Part shown: positions 8,242 to 16,978 of the stretch, piece after piece | Layout: the number at the start of each line of letters is the position of its first letter | Numbering within the stretch: position 1 is the first letter of the stretch | Source of the DNA: Hyphomicrobiales bacterium | GTDB lineage: Bacteria; Pseudomonadota; Alphaproteobacteria; Rhizobiales; Rhizobiaceae | NCBI GenBank assembly: GCA_900472625.1 | Contig: UCIT01000031.1 | Span: 1 to 41,462 of the forward strand | Reading direction: 5' to 3' | Length of the DNA: 41,462 nucleotides | The notes under the pieces: model-generated | Seen by the model: the letters and a program-made list of their open reading frames with translations, nothing else | Database searches by the model: none | What the model was told of the DNA's origin: nothing | Position numbers and translations under genes: made by a program

Positions 8242-8415
8242 TAGCAGACAGCATTTCGTTTCGAAGCTCTATAAGATCTGGTCAACTGGATGCTGGAGAT
8301 CAGCTCAAAAATCAAGCAAATATTTTAGTGCTGAAGAAACGGGCGCAGGCCAATTCTGGCTGGCGCGCGTGAAATCGTTTAGTCCATTGCCGATGCGGCC
8401 TACGGAGGCTACAGG

Positions 8416-9060
8416 CTAGCGTCGTGCGGCCCATTCGAGGCCTCGACGAAGAATGAGCCGCATCTGGGGATGATCGAATTCCGCTGCGGCATGGCCAAGC
8501 GCGGAGTAAAACACGCGGCCGGCACCAAAATGGCGCTTGAAGACAACAGGCATCGTGATGTTTCGCGAAACTGGATCATATTCGCCGGTGAAGGTTGTGG
8601 TCGCGAGTATATCGACCGACGGGTCATAGTGGAGATAATACTGTTCCGAGCGATAATCGAAATCTGGGATACCCTGCATCAGTGGGTCGTCCTGGCGAAT
8701 GATCGAGACGCGAAAATCGATGATATTGCCGGGATGGGCAACCCAGGTCACGCCCGCGACGTAGCGAAAATCAGCGCTTTCCTTGAAAGAGGTTGCAAGC
8801 GCGCCATGCGCGCCCGCAAGGCCGAGACCCCCTCGGACAGCTTCGATGAGCGTGTTCGCATGCCCCCTGTCCAATGTTTCACCCGTGATAATGGGCACCA
8901 ACAAATCTGCCGTGGCCAGCGTAGGGGATCCGAACACGCCAAGATCGTTGGTCACTTCGGTTCGGAATCCATCCTCCGCCAGGATATCGCTGACAATGCC
9001 TGCGCATTGCTCCGGCTCATGACCTTCCCAGCCGCCCCAAACGATGATCGCCCTGCGCAT
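8416..9060 (-). CDS. ThuA-domain protein
   Basis: The 214-residue cytoplasmic protein has the class-I glutamine-amidotransferase-like ThuA fold. Visible motifs are IIVWGGWEGH near the start, GLGLAGAHGA in the middle, YYLHYDP, and VVFKRHFGAGRVFYSALGH near the end. ThuA proteins accompany sugar and glycoside operons (first described in trehalose utilisation); the reaction is not settled. The start is set at 9060 by GGAGAA six bases upstream. It follows the binding-protein gene by 119 bases on the same strand and is probably cotranscribed. Specific substrate unknown; a link to DUF2264 and uronate chemistry is inferred from the neighbours. Confidence 0.85.
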   Translation of the reverse strand: MRRAIIVWGGWEGHEPEQCAGIVSDILAEDGFRTEVTNDLGVFGSPTLATADLLVPIITGETLDRGHANTLIEAVRGGLGLAGAHGALATSFKESADFRYVAGVTWVAHPGNIIDFRVSIIRQDDPLMQGIPDFDYRSEQYYLHYDPSVDILATTTFTGEYDPVSRNITMPVVFKRHFGAGRVFYSALGHAAAEFDHPQMRLILRRGLEWAARR

Positions 9061-9179
9061 GATTTCTCCGTCGTCGGCACCGCACGCTCTCGTTGTCTGA
9101 TCGCGCAAGTGCCGCTTGTCTTCGTTAGTGCCGCCGTGCCAAGCGGATCAATTGTGCGGCCGGGCTGACGAATTAGGCG

Positions 9180-10469
9180 TCAGCTGCGGATCATGGCCTT
9201 ACCTTCATTAACCAGCCGCGTCGCGGCTTCCGCCGGCGTCGTCTTTTCGAAGGCCAGCTCATCAGCAAGCCGCCGGAAGAGATTCTGGTCGAACTCCGTT
9301 GAGCCGAGCGGCGCTGGGGCCGGATAGTCGCCGACCTGCTCCTTAAGCAGGTTTACGTATTTGACCGTAGCCTGCTCTGTCGGGTTGAGGTTTGGTAAGA
9401 TCGCTTCACGCACCGTCGGCGACATCGGAACGCCGCGTTCTACACCAAGGATTTTACCTGCCTCGGTATCATTAACGAAGAAGTCGATGAATTTGGCAGC
9501 AGCCTCGGCGTTCTTTGTCGTTGCTCCGACGCTCCAGATAAGTGCTGGACGATAATAATGGCCCGACGGACCGCCCTTCTTCTCACGCGGCAACATGGTG
9601 ATCGCGAGCTTGTTCTTGGAAATTAGCTGGTACCCGACCAACTGGTTGGAGTAGGCCATGCCCATCGCCGATGTTCCAAGCGCAAGGCAATTGGTGTCAA
9701 TGGTGTTCTGATCCAGCGTCTGAACATCCGCTGTCACGGTTCCGCCCTTCTTGCGTAGATCCTCCCAGAAATTGTACCAAGCCTCGGCATCCTCAACGTC
9801 GAAGCCGAGCGCGCCATCCTTATACAGGCTCTTTCCACGCTGCCGCAGCCATGCGTCAAACACATAAGTGTAGCGGGCGCCATAGGGTCCGCCGGCAAAA
9901 TTGCTCTTGCCGCCCGCCTTGGTAAGCTCGATGGCGAGTTTGGCATACTCGTCCCAGGTCAAATCCTGCGTCGGCACTGGAATGCCCGCTTTCTCAAACG
10001 TGGCCTCATCGAAAAATAGAGCAAAGGAATTGAGGCCAAGGCCAATACCATAAAGCTTCTGATCAACGGTCGTCAGTTTCAGCACATCTTTGCCGAAAGC
10101 ATCCACCTTCAGTGTTGATGGCACAAACTCGTCGAGCGGCAAGCAGGCTCCGCGCTTGGAGTAGTCAGAGATTGTCCCAGGCTCAAGTTGGAACACGTCG
10201 GCAATCGATCGACCCGCCATCTGTGTTGCGAGCTTCGTCCAATAGCCATCACCACTGAGGGATTCACCGACGATCGTCACACCCGGTGTCCTGCCTTGGT
10301 AAAGCTTGGTGACCTCAATTGTACGCTTGGCGCGATCGTTGGATCCCCACCACATGGCACGCAGCTGTGCTGTGTCGGCAAGAGCGGACGTGGTGCTGCC
10401 GGCTCCGAAAGCTAAGCCTGCGCCGATTCCGGCTGAACCAATAAGAAATGAACGACGGTTGATCTGCAC
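9180..10469 (-). CDS. Sugar ABC transporter substrate-binding protein (family 1)
   Basis: Periplasmic receptor of 429 residues, extracellular solute-binding protein family 1 (MalE/UgpB-like). It begins with a Tat-type signal, NRRSFLIGSAGIGAG, ending near TSALA (~31). The body has the family pattern, with MWWGSNDRAKRT after the signal and long helical segments. A GTG at 10469 is the likely start, with AAGGAGG 7 bases upstream. No permease or ATPase is nearby, unusual for this class, so it must share a distant transporter or be an orphan. It is divergent from the LacI regulator, with a palindrome between. The ligand is probably a glycoside or uronide, from context only. Confidence 0.85.
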   Translation of the reverse strand: MQINRRSFLIGSAGIGAGLAFGAGSTTSALADTAQLRAMWWGSNDRAKRTIEVTKLYQGRTPGVTIVGESLSGDGYWTKLATQMAGRSIADVFQLEPGTISDYSKRGACLPLDEFVPSTLKVDAFGKDVLKLTTVDQKLYGIGLGLNSFALFFDEATFEKAGIPVPTQDLTWDEYAKLAIELTKAGGKSNFAGGPYGARYTYVFDAWLRQRGKSLYKDGALGFDVEDAEAWYNFWEDLRKKGGTVTADVQTLDQNTIDTNCLALGTSAMGMAYSNQLVGYQLISKNKLAITMLPREKKGGPSGHYYRPALIWSVGATTKNAEAAAKFIDFFVNDTEAGKILGVERGVPMSPTVREAILPNLNPTEQATVKYVNLLKEQVGDYPAPAPLGSTEFDQNLFRRLADELAFEKTTPAEAATRLVNEGKAMIRS

Positions 10470-10572
10470 GCGGAGCCTCCTTTTGATTGCCCTTGACGTC
10501 CTCCAACGTTGTCAGGCCTCCGCTGCAGAGCTTACGCAATAAAATATATTTTGCAATATTTTATCTTTGTCT

Positions 10573-10584
10573 TGCAAATTTGCA
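10573..10584. promoter_or_regulatory. Palindromic operator between binding-protein gene and lacI-family gene
   Basis: TGCAAATTTGCA is a perfect 12-bp palindrome, 21 bp upstream of the LacI-type gene, in an AT-rich divergent promoter region (10470-10605). Further TTGCA-type words lie on both sides. The shape suits a LacI-family dimer. Autoregulation and control of both transcripts is inferred. Confidence 0.5.
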
Positions 10585-10605
10585 TTATTTGCATGACTGT
10601 GGGCC

Positions 10606-11646
10606 ATGAACGAAAGTAAGCCAAAACGGCCTCGCCAAGCCGATATCGCAGCCTCTGCAGGTGTCTCGATAGCCACGGTGTCGCGTGTTCTTGCCAACGA
10701 GCCGGGCATCAGTGACAGTGTCCGGGAGCATATTCTGCGGGTGGCGGCCGAGTACGGCTACGAGACCAAGGGAGCCGCTGCAGCAAAGCCGGGCACGCTT
10801 GCATTGATCGCCAGTGATGGCGTGACGGGCGGTCTCAGTGTGTTTTACGAGTCGATATTGGATGGTCTGCGGACTGGAACCACGGAAGCGGCAATGCCTT
10901 TCGAGGTCAGGCTGATCCGCGAAGATCGTGCTACACCAGAGGTGATTGCCAATTGCATGAAAATGGCCAGCGCCGAGGGATTGTTTCTTGTTGGCATCGA
11001 TCCCAGCGTGCAGTTGCGACAATGGATCGATGCGGAGGGAATCTCTGTGGTTTTGGTCAATGGTACGGACCCGCAACTGCGTCTGGATGGCGTGTCTCCC
11101 GCAAATTTCTTCGGCGCCTACCAGGCTGCTGACCGCTTGACTGCGGCGGGCCACCGCAAGATCCTGTATTTCACCGGCATCCATCGCCATACCATTCGCG
11201 AACGCATCCGTGGGTTTGATGCCGCTGTCGCTTCCATCAAAGGTGCCAGTAGCCGGATCGTTCCGATGAGTTTTCATGGCAGCGCGAGTCGCGAGGCCCG
11301 TGAACTCATGACCAAAATCCTTGCCGAGAACGCCGGATTTACTGCCGCCTTCTGCATGAATGACTTTATCGCTGTCGGCGTGCTCGAGGCGGTAACCGAG
11401 GCAGGACTGCGGGTGCCGGAAGACTTTGCGATCGTCGGTTTCGACGACTTGCCGTGCGCCACCATGACCAACCCACCGCTATCGACCATGCGGGTCGACC
11501 GCGTAGCGCTCGGCCGCGAGGCAGTCGACCTCATGGTCGCCCGCTTTCGGAACCGCTCGGCGCCTGCCCGTCACGTTTGCCATTCCGTCGTCCCTGTTGC
11601 GGGCGGAACGGTGACACTGCCCGTAAACGATGAGCGATACACATGA
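10606..11646 (+). CDS. LacI-family transcriptional regulator
   Basis: The 346-residue repressor-type protein has an N-terminal LacI helix-turn-helix (~8-55; QADIAASAGVSIATVSRVLANE) with hinge helix, then a periplasmic-binding-like effector domain (~60-335). The latter includes the family's usual GFDDLPCATMTNPPLSTM near the end. It probably senses a sugar or uronide and controls the two divergent units. Its stop overlaps the start of the DUF2264 gene as ATGA, so it is first in a three-gene translationally coupled operon. Confidence 0.93.
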   Translation: MNESKPKRPRQADIAASAGVSIATVSRVLANEPGISDSVREHILRVAAEYGYETKGAAAAKPGTLALIASDGVTGGLSVFYESILDGLRTGTTEAAMPFEVRLIREDRATPEVIANCMKMASAEGLFLVGIDPSVQLRQWIDAEGISVVLVNGTDPQLRLDGVSPANFFGAYQAADRLTAAGHRKILYFTGIHRHTIRERIRGFDAAVASIKGASSRIVPMSFHGSASREARELMTKILAENAGFTAAFCMNDFIAVGVLEAVTEAGLRVPEDFAIVGFDDLPCATMTNPPLSTMRVDRVALGREAVDLMVARFRNRSAPARHVCHSVVPVAGGTVTLPVNDERYT

Positions 11647-13499
11647 CTTATGATCCGGCCACCGCCAATCCGTTAGCAGGCAACCCACTAAAGACCCGCG
11701 AGGACATGAGCCGGGGCCTTCATAACCTGTTCGATCCGCTGCTTGCATATTTCTCCGAAGGCAACGCCCGTGTCCGCCTTGACGGTGCAGGCGCCCATTT
11801 TGACCGCGCAGCTGCCGACCTTGAAGGGTTTGCCCGCCCACTCTGGGGTCTTGCGCCATTAGGCGCGGGCAAGGGTGATTTTGCGCATTGGCAAAAGTAT
11901 GCTGATGGTCTTGCTAACGGCACTGACCCGCAGCATCCAGAATATTGGGGCACCGTCAATGGACGCGATCAACGCATGGTCGAACTTGCTGCGCTCGGTT
12001 TCGCGCTTGCGCTTGTTCCGAACAAAATCTGGGATCCGCTTACCGATAAGCAGCGGAGCAATGTCATTGCCTATCTCAAGCACGCCCGGCAGTTCGACTA
12101 CGCCGACAACAATTGGAAATTCTTTCGCATTTTTGTCGATATCGCACTCGATCGCGTTGGTGCGGATTTCGACCGCAGCCTAACGAAACAGTATCTCGAC
12201 GAACTCGAGACTTTCTACATCGGCGACGGATGGTATCGTGATGGCAATGTGCGACGGATCGACCACTACATTCCTTTCGCCATGCATTTCTACGGGCTGA
12301 TCTACTCGAAGCTCGTCGATGATGAATATGCTGCACGATACCGCGAGCGCGCCGTCCTCTTTGCCCGCGACTTCCGCACATGGTTTGCTGTCGATGGCGC
12401 TACGATTCCTTTCGGTCGTAGTCTGACCTACCGTTTCGCTTGCGCCGGATTCTGGTCGGCACTTGCCTTTGCGAATGTAGAGGCACTGCCCTGGGGAGAG
12501 GTCAAGCATCTTTGCCTGCAGCATTTGCGCTGGTGGCGGGACAAACCGATCGCCAACCGGGACGGCGTCTTGTCTATCGGCTTCGGCTATCCAAACCTGT
12601 TGATGTCGGAGAGCTACAATTCGGCCGGCTCGCCCTACTGGGCGTTTAAGGCGTTCCTGCCGCTGGCAGTTCCTGCCGACCATCCGTTCTGGAGCGCAGT
12701 CGAAACGACGCCTGCGCCGCCCGAAACCGTTACACCACAACGCCACCCCGGCATGGTGTTGATGCGGGCAGGAAGCGATGTCGTGGCGCTCTCGTCGGGA
12801 CAGGAAAATCTCCAGATGCGCTTCGGATCGGAGAAATACGCGAAGTTCGCCTATTCGACGCGCTATGGGTTCAGTGTCGAGGCTGATGAGCGGGGTTTTT
12901 CCGGCGGCGCGTTCGATTCGGCGCTCGCCTTCAGCGAAGACGGCGTGCACTACCGGGTTCGCGAGACGAACATGGAGGCAAAGCTTGCCGGCGATATGCT
13001 TTATTCCAGATGGTCGCCTTTCGAAGATGTCTCTGTCGAAACATGGCTGGTACCGATGGCACCTTGGCATATCCGCGTCCACCGGATTAAGACGCCGCGT
13101 GCCTTGCACACCGCCGAGGGTGGCTTTGCAATTGCCAGGAGAGATTCCGATCTGGATACTGTCGCAGCCGAGGAGCGCGGCGCTTACGTCATCGGCGAAG
13201 CAGATTTTTCCGGCATTGCCGATCTTGGTTCAAGCGTCAAACGCATCGGCGTGGCGCAGAAGGCGATGCCGAACACCAACATGATTGTCGCCAAGACGCT
13301 GGTTCCGCAACTGCGCGGCAAAATCCCTGCCGGAGAAACACTGCTACTGACTGCGGTACTTGCTCTTGATAATCCCGCAGCTGTTTCCGATACGTGGACG
13401 AGATGGCCGACAGCGCCTGAGATTGCCGAACTCGAAACCAAGGTCGCAAGGGAGGGTATCACAGTCAGCGCAATCGAAGCGCCGGGGCAAATGTCATGA
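11643..13499 (+). CDS. DUF2264-family protein, probable glycoside-active enzyme
   Basis: The 618-residue protein has no signal peptide and is probably cytoplasmic. Its N-terminal two thirds (~15-370) carry the DUF2264 pattern: NPLKTREDM, FARPLWGLAPL, HPEYWG, DNNWKFF and YRDG. It looks like an alpha-helical barrel rich in aromatic residues, followed by a beta-rich C-terminal part. As I recall, DUF2264 proteins include the CAZy family of beta-glucuronidases GH154; I could not check this. It overlaps lacI upstream and the dehydrogenase downstream by ATGA at both ends, so the three are made together. With ThuA and a binding protein nearby it likely acts on an imported uronic-acid glycoside; the substrate is inferred. 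Confidence 0.82.
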   Translation: MTYDPATANPLAGNPLKTREDMSRGLHNLFDPLLAYFSEGNARVRLDGAGAHFDRAAADLEGFARPLWGLAPLGAGKGDFAHWQKYADGLANGTDPQHPEYWGTVNGRDQRMVELAALGFALALVPNKIWDPLTDKQRSNVIAYLKHARQFDYADNNWKFFRIFVDIALDRVGADFDRSLTKQYLDELETFYIGDGWYRDGNVRRIDHYIPFAMHFYGLIYSKLVDDEYAARYRERAVLFARDFRTWFAVDGATIPFGRSLTYRFACAGFWSALAFANVEALPWGEVKHLCLQHLRWWRDKPIANRDGVLSIGFGYPNLLMSESYNSAGSPYWAFKAFLPLAVPADHPFWSAVETTPAPPETVTPQRHPGMVLMRAGSDVVALSSGQENLQMRFGSEKYAKFAYSTRYGFSVEADERGFSGGAFDSALAFSEDGVHYRVRETNMEAKLAGDMLYSRWSPFEDVSVETWLVPMAPWHIRVHRIKTPRALHTAEGGFAIARRDSDLDTVAAEERGAYVIGEADFSGIADLGSSVKRIGVAQKAMPNTNMIVAKTLVPQLRGKIPAGETLLLTAVLALDNPAAVSDTWTRWPTAPEIAELETKVAREGITVSAIEAPGQMS

Positions 13500-14506
13500 G
13501 ACGACCCGGAATCCTGCTTGCCATGCAACCCGATCGCACTGAGCATGTTCTGCCCGACCGCCTACTCGATCGTCTCGAGACACTTGGCAGGCTGCTTGAT
13601 CGCTCGCCGCTCCAGACTTTCGAGGATGAGCGCGCCCGGCGGCTTCTTCCTCAGGCTGAAATCCTGATCACCGGCTGGGGAGCGCCGCCGATCGGCCAAG
13701 ATGTACTTGCAGCAGCACCAGACCTAAGAATGATCGCACATGCCGCTGGGACGGTGAAAGGTCTGATTGGCCAGGAGGTGTTTAAGGCTGGAGTCACTGT
13801 AAGCCACGCGGCTGAGGCCAATTCCGTTCCGGTTGCCGAATTCACGCTCGCTGCAATTCTCTTCGCCGGCAAGCAGGTCTTCCGCTTTCGTGATCTGTAT
13901 TTTGCCGACCGCGACCGCCGCCGTACGCATCCGATGCAGGGACTTGTGATCGGAAACTATGGGCGCACGATCGGCATTATTGGTGCGTCCCGTATCGGCC
14001 GCCGTGTCATCGAGTTGCTCAGACCGTTCAACTTTGAGGTTGTCCTGTGCGACCCGACTTTGAGCGTAGAAGAGTTTTCATCGCTCGGCGTGGAAAAGGT
14101 CGGCCTTGCAGCGCTCATGCAGCGTGCCGACATTGTCTCCTTGCATGCACCATCGCTGCCATCAACGCATCACATGATCGATGCTGCCCATCTTGAATTG
14201 TTGAAAGACGGCGCGACGCTGATCAATACGGCGCGAGGCGCGCTCATAGACGAGGCAGCGCTGATTTCGACGCTATCGACCGGTCGGATCGACGCGATCA
14301 TCGATGTGACGGAACCCGAGATACCGAACTCGTCATCCGCCTTGTACGATCTGCCGAACGTCTTCCTGACACCGCATATCGCCGGTGCAGTCGGGCTCGA
14401 GCGCACCCGGCTCGGTGAGATGGCGATCGATGAGATCGAGCGTTTCCTCGGCGGCAGGCCTATCCAGTACGGCGTCACGCTCGGCGACCTTGAGACCATC
14501 GCGTGA
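13496..14506 (+). CDS. D-isomer 2-hydroxyacid dehydrogenase family protein
   Basis: NAD(P)-dependent dehydrogenase of 336 residues with the two-domain D-2-hydroxyacid dehydrogenase layout. The nucleotide-binding motif is IGIIGASRIGRRV (~160). Catalytic residues are visible: Arg247 in NTARGALID, Glu in DVTEPE (~271), His294 in TPHIAGA. The substrate is not evident; glyoxylate/hydroxypyruvate-type or sugar-acid substrates are possible. Its ATG overlaps the DUF2264 stop. It is the last gene of the lacI operon and converges on the broken glycerol dehydrogenase. Confidence 0.9.
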   Translation: MRRPGILLAMQPDRTEHVLPDRLLDRLETLGRLLDRSPLQTFEDERARRLLPQAEILITGWGAPPIGQDVLAAAPDLRMIAHAAGTVKGLIGQEVFKAGVTVSHAAEANSVPVAEFTLAAILFAGKQVFRFRDLYFADRDRRRTHPMQGLVIGNYGRTIGIIGASRIGRRVIELLRPFNFEVVLCDPTLSVEEFSSLGVEKVGLAALMQRADIVSLHAPSLPSTHHMIDAAHLELLKDGATLINTARGALIDEAALISTLSTGRIDAIIDVTEPEIPNSSSALYDLPNVFLTPHIAGAVGLERTRLGEMAIDEIERFLGGRPIQYGVTLGDLETIA

Positions 14507-14558
14507 TGCCGGCCGGGCGGCTTGCTGAATAGAATGCGCTCTCTCGTGAAGGCTTTCG

Positions 14559-15470
14559 TTATCTTCCCGACTTGCGTTGTTCGGCGAGCGCGCTGGCTGT
14601 CCAGATGCAATCGGCTACGAGTTGTGATGTCAGGTTCAGCGGCACTGAGTGGATGACGTTGCTTGGCAGCATGGCGAGGTCGCCAACCCTGGCGAGATCT
14701 TCGGCCGACACGTCTTTCAGGCCGAGATCGGACAATGTCGTCGGCAGGCCGAGATCGATGCAGAAGTCGATGGCCTCGTTCAACTCGGCCGGGCCTCGGT
14801 TCTCCAGCACCAAGAGGCAGATGACGCCAAAGGCAACCTTCTCGCCGTGCAGCCGAGACGCCACAGTTCTCGAAGCCAAGACCGCTCAGAAGCGTATTGG
14901 CCTCGATAATGTTCTCCACGGGCTGGGTCAGCTTGCCGCCCTTGGCTGCGGCGTAGGCCGCGCGCCCGTCCCGCATCAGGACCTCGTGGCAGGCCCGCGC
15001 GATCTGCGCGCCGGCGATCGTCGCGGCATAGCCGTCGCCAATGTAATTGTTCGACCGGAATTCGAGGTTGGATCGTGCCTCGTACCAGGTGGAAAGCGCG
15101 TCGCCGATACCGGAGACGAGGAAAGGGACGGGAGCACGGATGATCAAGGCGCTATCTACCAGCGTGATATCCGGGTTCCGGCCGCAGCGCACGACGCGAT
15201 CATAGACGCCCTCGGCCGAGATGACACCGATCGAACTGGTCGGCGAATCCGTCGAGGCGATCGTCGGGACGGTCGCGATCCTGGCGCCGATGTTGAAGGC
15301 GGTGATCTTGGCGGTGTCGAGCGCCTTTACGCCGCCGACACCGATGACGACGCCCGCCTCCGCGGCCCGGCCTTCCGCCACGCATCGCGCGACCTCGGCA
15401 TCGGTGGATTCACCGCCGAAGCGCACGAAGCGGCTGGTGACGCCGCGCTCAGCGAGGCTGTTGAGAGACA
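14559..15470 (-). pseudogene. Glycerol dehydrogenase remnant (gldA-like), truncated and deleted
   Basis: The minus strand encodes most of a GldA-family iron/zinc alcohol dehydrogenase in two frames. One frame (15470 to ~14850) runs from SLNSLAERGVTSRFVRFGGE through VPTIASTDSPTSS, SGIGDALSTWYEA and ANTLLSGLGFENCGVSA. The other (~14855 to 14559) resumes at LHGEKVAFGVICLLVLEN and runs to the C terminus. About 17 codons are missing at the join, including the AHAVHNGL segment that holds a metal-binding histidine in GldA, so the enzyme would be dead. The first ~60 residues are also absent: the remnant abuts the fucU start. The cofactor motif reads GGVKALDT instead of GGGKALDT. These are real deletions rather than single base errors. 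Confidence 0.85.
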
Positions 15471-15475
15471 AGACC

Positions 15476-15896
15476 ATGCTGAAGAACATCCACCCGCTGC
15501 TGACCAGCGAACTTCTGGCCGTGCTGGATGACATGGGCCACGGCAACGAGATCGCCATCGTCGATGCCAACTTTCCGGCTGCCGCCAATGCAGAACGCCT
15601 GATCGAGATCCCCGGCATCAGCGCGACGGACATTCTCGACGCGGTCCTGACAGTGTTCCCCCTTGACGATTTCGTCGAGCAGCCGGTGGCCTACATGCAG
15701 GCACCGGGCGAGGCGCTGCCTATATGCCGAGTTCGAAGCCTCGGTCGAGAAGGGCGAGGGCCGCAAGCTGGTACTCGACGGCACCCAGCCTGCCGAATTT
15801 TCCGAGCGGGCGGCGAGTGCCTATGCCATCATCTCCTTGGGAGAGCGCAGACTGTATGGCAACATACTGCTGCGCAAGGGTATCGTCCGCAGCTGA
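15476..15896 (+). pseudogene. fucU: L-fucose mutarotase (FucU/RbsD family), frameshifted
   Basis: FucU interconverts the anomers of L-fucose. The first frame (ATG at 15476) gives LKNIHPLLTSELLAVLDDMG, GHGNEIAIVDANFPAA and APGEALP. At about 15720 the reading continues one base out of phase with YAEFEASVEKGEG and ends SAYAIISLGERRLYGNILLRKG. Joined, the parts make a complete ~139-residue FucU with the family histidine (GHGNE), tyrosine and YGNI..RKG motif. Only a single net extra base near CCTATATGCC breaks it, so this may be a young pseudogene or a sequencing error. The fuconolactonase-type gene 29 bases downstream supports a fucose or related deoxy-sugar route. Confidence 0.8.
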
Positions 15897-15924
15897 AGCT
15901 GCGGGCATCGAAGGGGAGGAATTC

Positions 15925-16749
15925 ATGCTCGACAGCCATCAACACTTTTGGAAAGTGGACCGCGGCGACTACGGCTGGCTTACGCCCGACGTCGGTTCGA
16001 TCTACCGCGATTTCATGCCCGACGATCTCCGGCTCGAGATGCGCCGCGCAGGCGTTACGAGGACGATCGTTGTCCAGGCGGCGGAAACCGAGGCCGAGAC
16101 CGACTTCCTTCTAGGCGTGGCGGCCGAGACGGATTTCGTTGCCGGCGTCGTCGGCTGGCTTGACCTCGAGTCCGAAGGCTTCGCCGAGCGTCTTGCGCAT
16201 TACCGGCGCAATCCCATGTTCGTCGGCATCCGGCCGATGCTGCAGGGCCTTGCGGACGACGATTACATCGTCCGGCCGCAGGTGCTGAGAAGCCTGAAGG
16301 CGATCGCAACGTCAGGATTGCCGTTCGACATCCTGACCTTCACGCGGCATCTGCCGTTCGTTGCACGCGCGCTTCGCGAAACGCCAAGCCTGCGCGCGGT
16401 CGTCGATCATATCTCCAAGCCGGAGATCGCCGCCGGCACGCTCGATCCGTGGCGTGAAAGGATCGCTGAGGTGGCGGCGTTCCCTGAGGTGTCCTGCAAG
16501 ATCTCAGGCATGGTCACCGAAGCATCGGCCGATTGGGCGGCCGAAGACTTCCGGCCTTATGTCGACCATGTCGTCTCCGCCTTCGGCGAGGACCGGCTGA
16601 TGTTCGGCAGCGACTGGCCTGTCTGCACACTGGCGGCCACGCATGCCGAGGTCTGCAATCTCGCCCGCACGCTGCTGGCGCCGCATCTCGGCCCTGCCGG
16701 CCTCGAAAAGGTCTTCGAAACCAACGCGTCCCGCTTCTACGGCGTCTGA
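15925..16749 (+). CDS. Amidohydrolase 2 family, probable L-fucono-/sugar lactonase
   Basis: The 274-residue TIM-barrel hydrolase begins MLDSHQHFW, the HxH metal motif of amidohydrolase 2 lactonases such as L-fuconolactonase. Further hallmarks are YGWL near the start, FVGIRPMLQG (~100), KPEIAAG (~165), SCKISGM and FGSDWPV with the metal aspartate (~229). The start at 15925 has GGGGAGGA 5 bases upstream. It follows fucU closely. In the fucose oxidation route this enzyme opens L-fucono-1,5-lactone; a rhamnono- or galactaro-lactone is possible. The neighbouring damage leaves the pathway incomplete in this window. Confidence 0.85.
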   Translation: MLDSHQHFWKVDRGDYGWLTPDVGSIYRDFMPDDLRLEMRRAGVTRTIVVQAAETEAETDFLLGVAAETDFVAGVVGWLDLESEGFAERLAHYRRNPMFVGIRPMLQGLADDDYIVRPQVLRSLKAIATSGLPFDILTFTRHLPFVARALRETPSLRAVVDHISKPEIAAGTLDPWRERIAEVAAFPEVSCKISGMVTEASADWAAEDFRPYVDHVVSAFGEDRLMFGSDWPVCTLAATHAEVCNLARTLLAPHLGPAGLEKVFETNASRFYGV

Positions 16750-16788
16750 GGCGGACCCTGGGACGCGCCACGAAAAATTGGAAACGCA

Positions 16789-16885
16789 ATGTCACTGCAT
16801 CAGAACCTGATCGCCGGCGAGCGAGATCCTGCTCGGCGCTCCGAAGGTCTTCACCAAGGAAAACATCGGAACGTTCAACTTCTAG
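16789..16885 (+). pseudogene. Fused gene remnants: aldehyde dehydrogenase start joined to sugar-binding-protein end
   Basis: From ATG 16789 the frame reads MSLHQNLIAGE, which resembles the N terminus of an aldehyde dehydrogenase. From 16823, in another frame, it reads EILLGAPKVFTKENIGTFNF and then a stop, which resembles the C terminus of a periplasmic sugar-binding protein. Nothing else of either gene remains between the amidohydrolase and the ABM gene. The simplest reading is a deletion that removed several kilobases of a transporter-plus-dehydrogenase cluster. Short fragments are hard to assign by eye, so identities are tentative. Confidence 0.45.
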
Positions 16886-16978
16886 AGTTGCAGAGCCGAA
16901 TGGAATGGTAGGCCCGGCATATGTCGGGCCTATAGCCTGACAACTCACCAAGTTCTGTTGCAGAAAGGATTGATAGAA

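Noticed and set aside
14170..15633. A 487-codon open frame on the minus strand spanning the dehydrogenase 3' end and the gldA remnant.
   Set aside because: Only its middle part is GldA-like. Its N-terminal part is antisense to fucU and its C-terminal part is antisense to the 2-hydroxyacid dehydrogenase, so it is not one gene.
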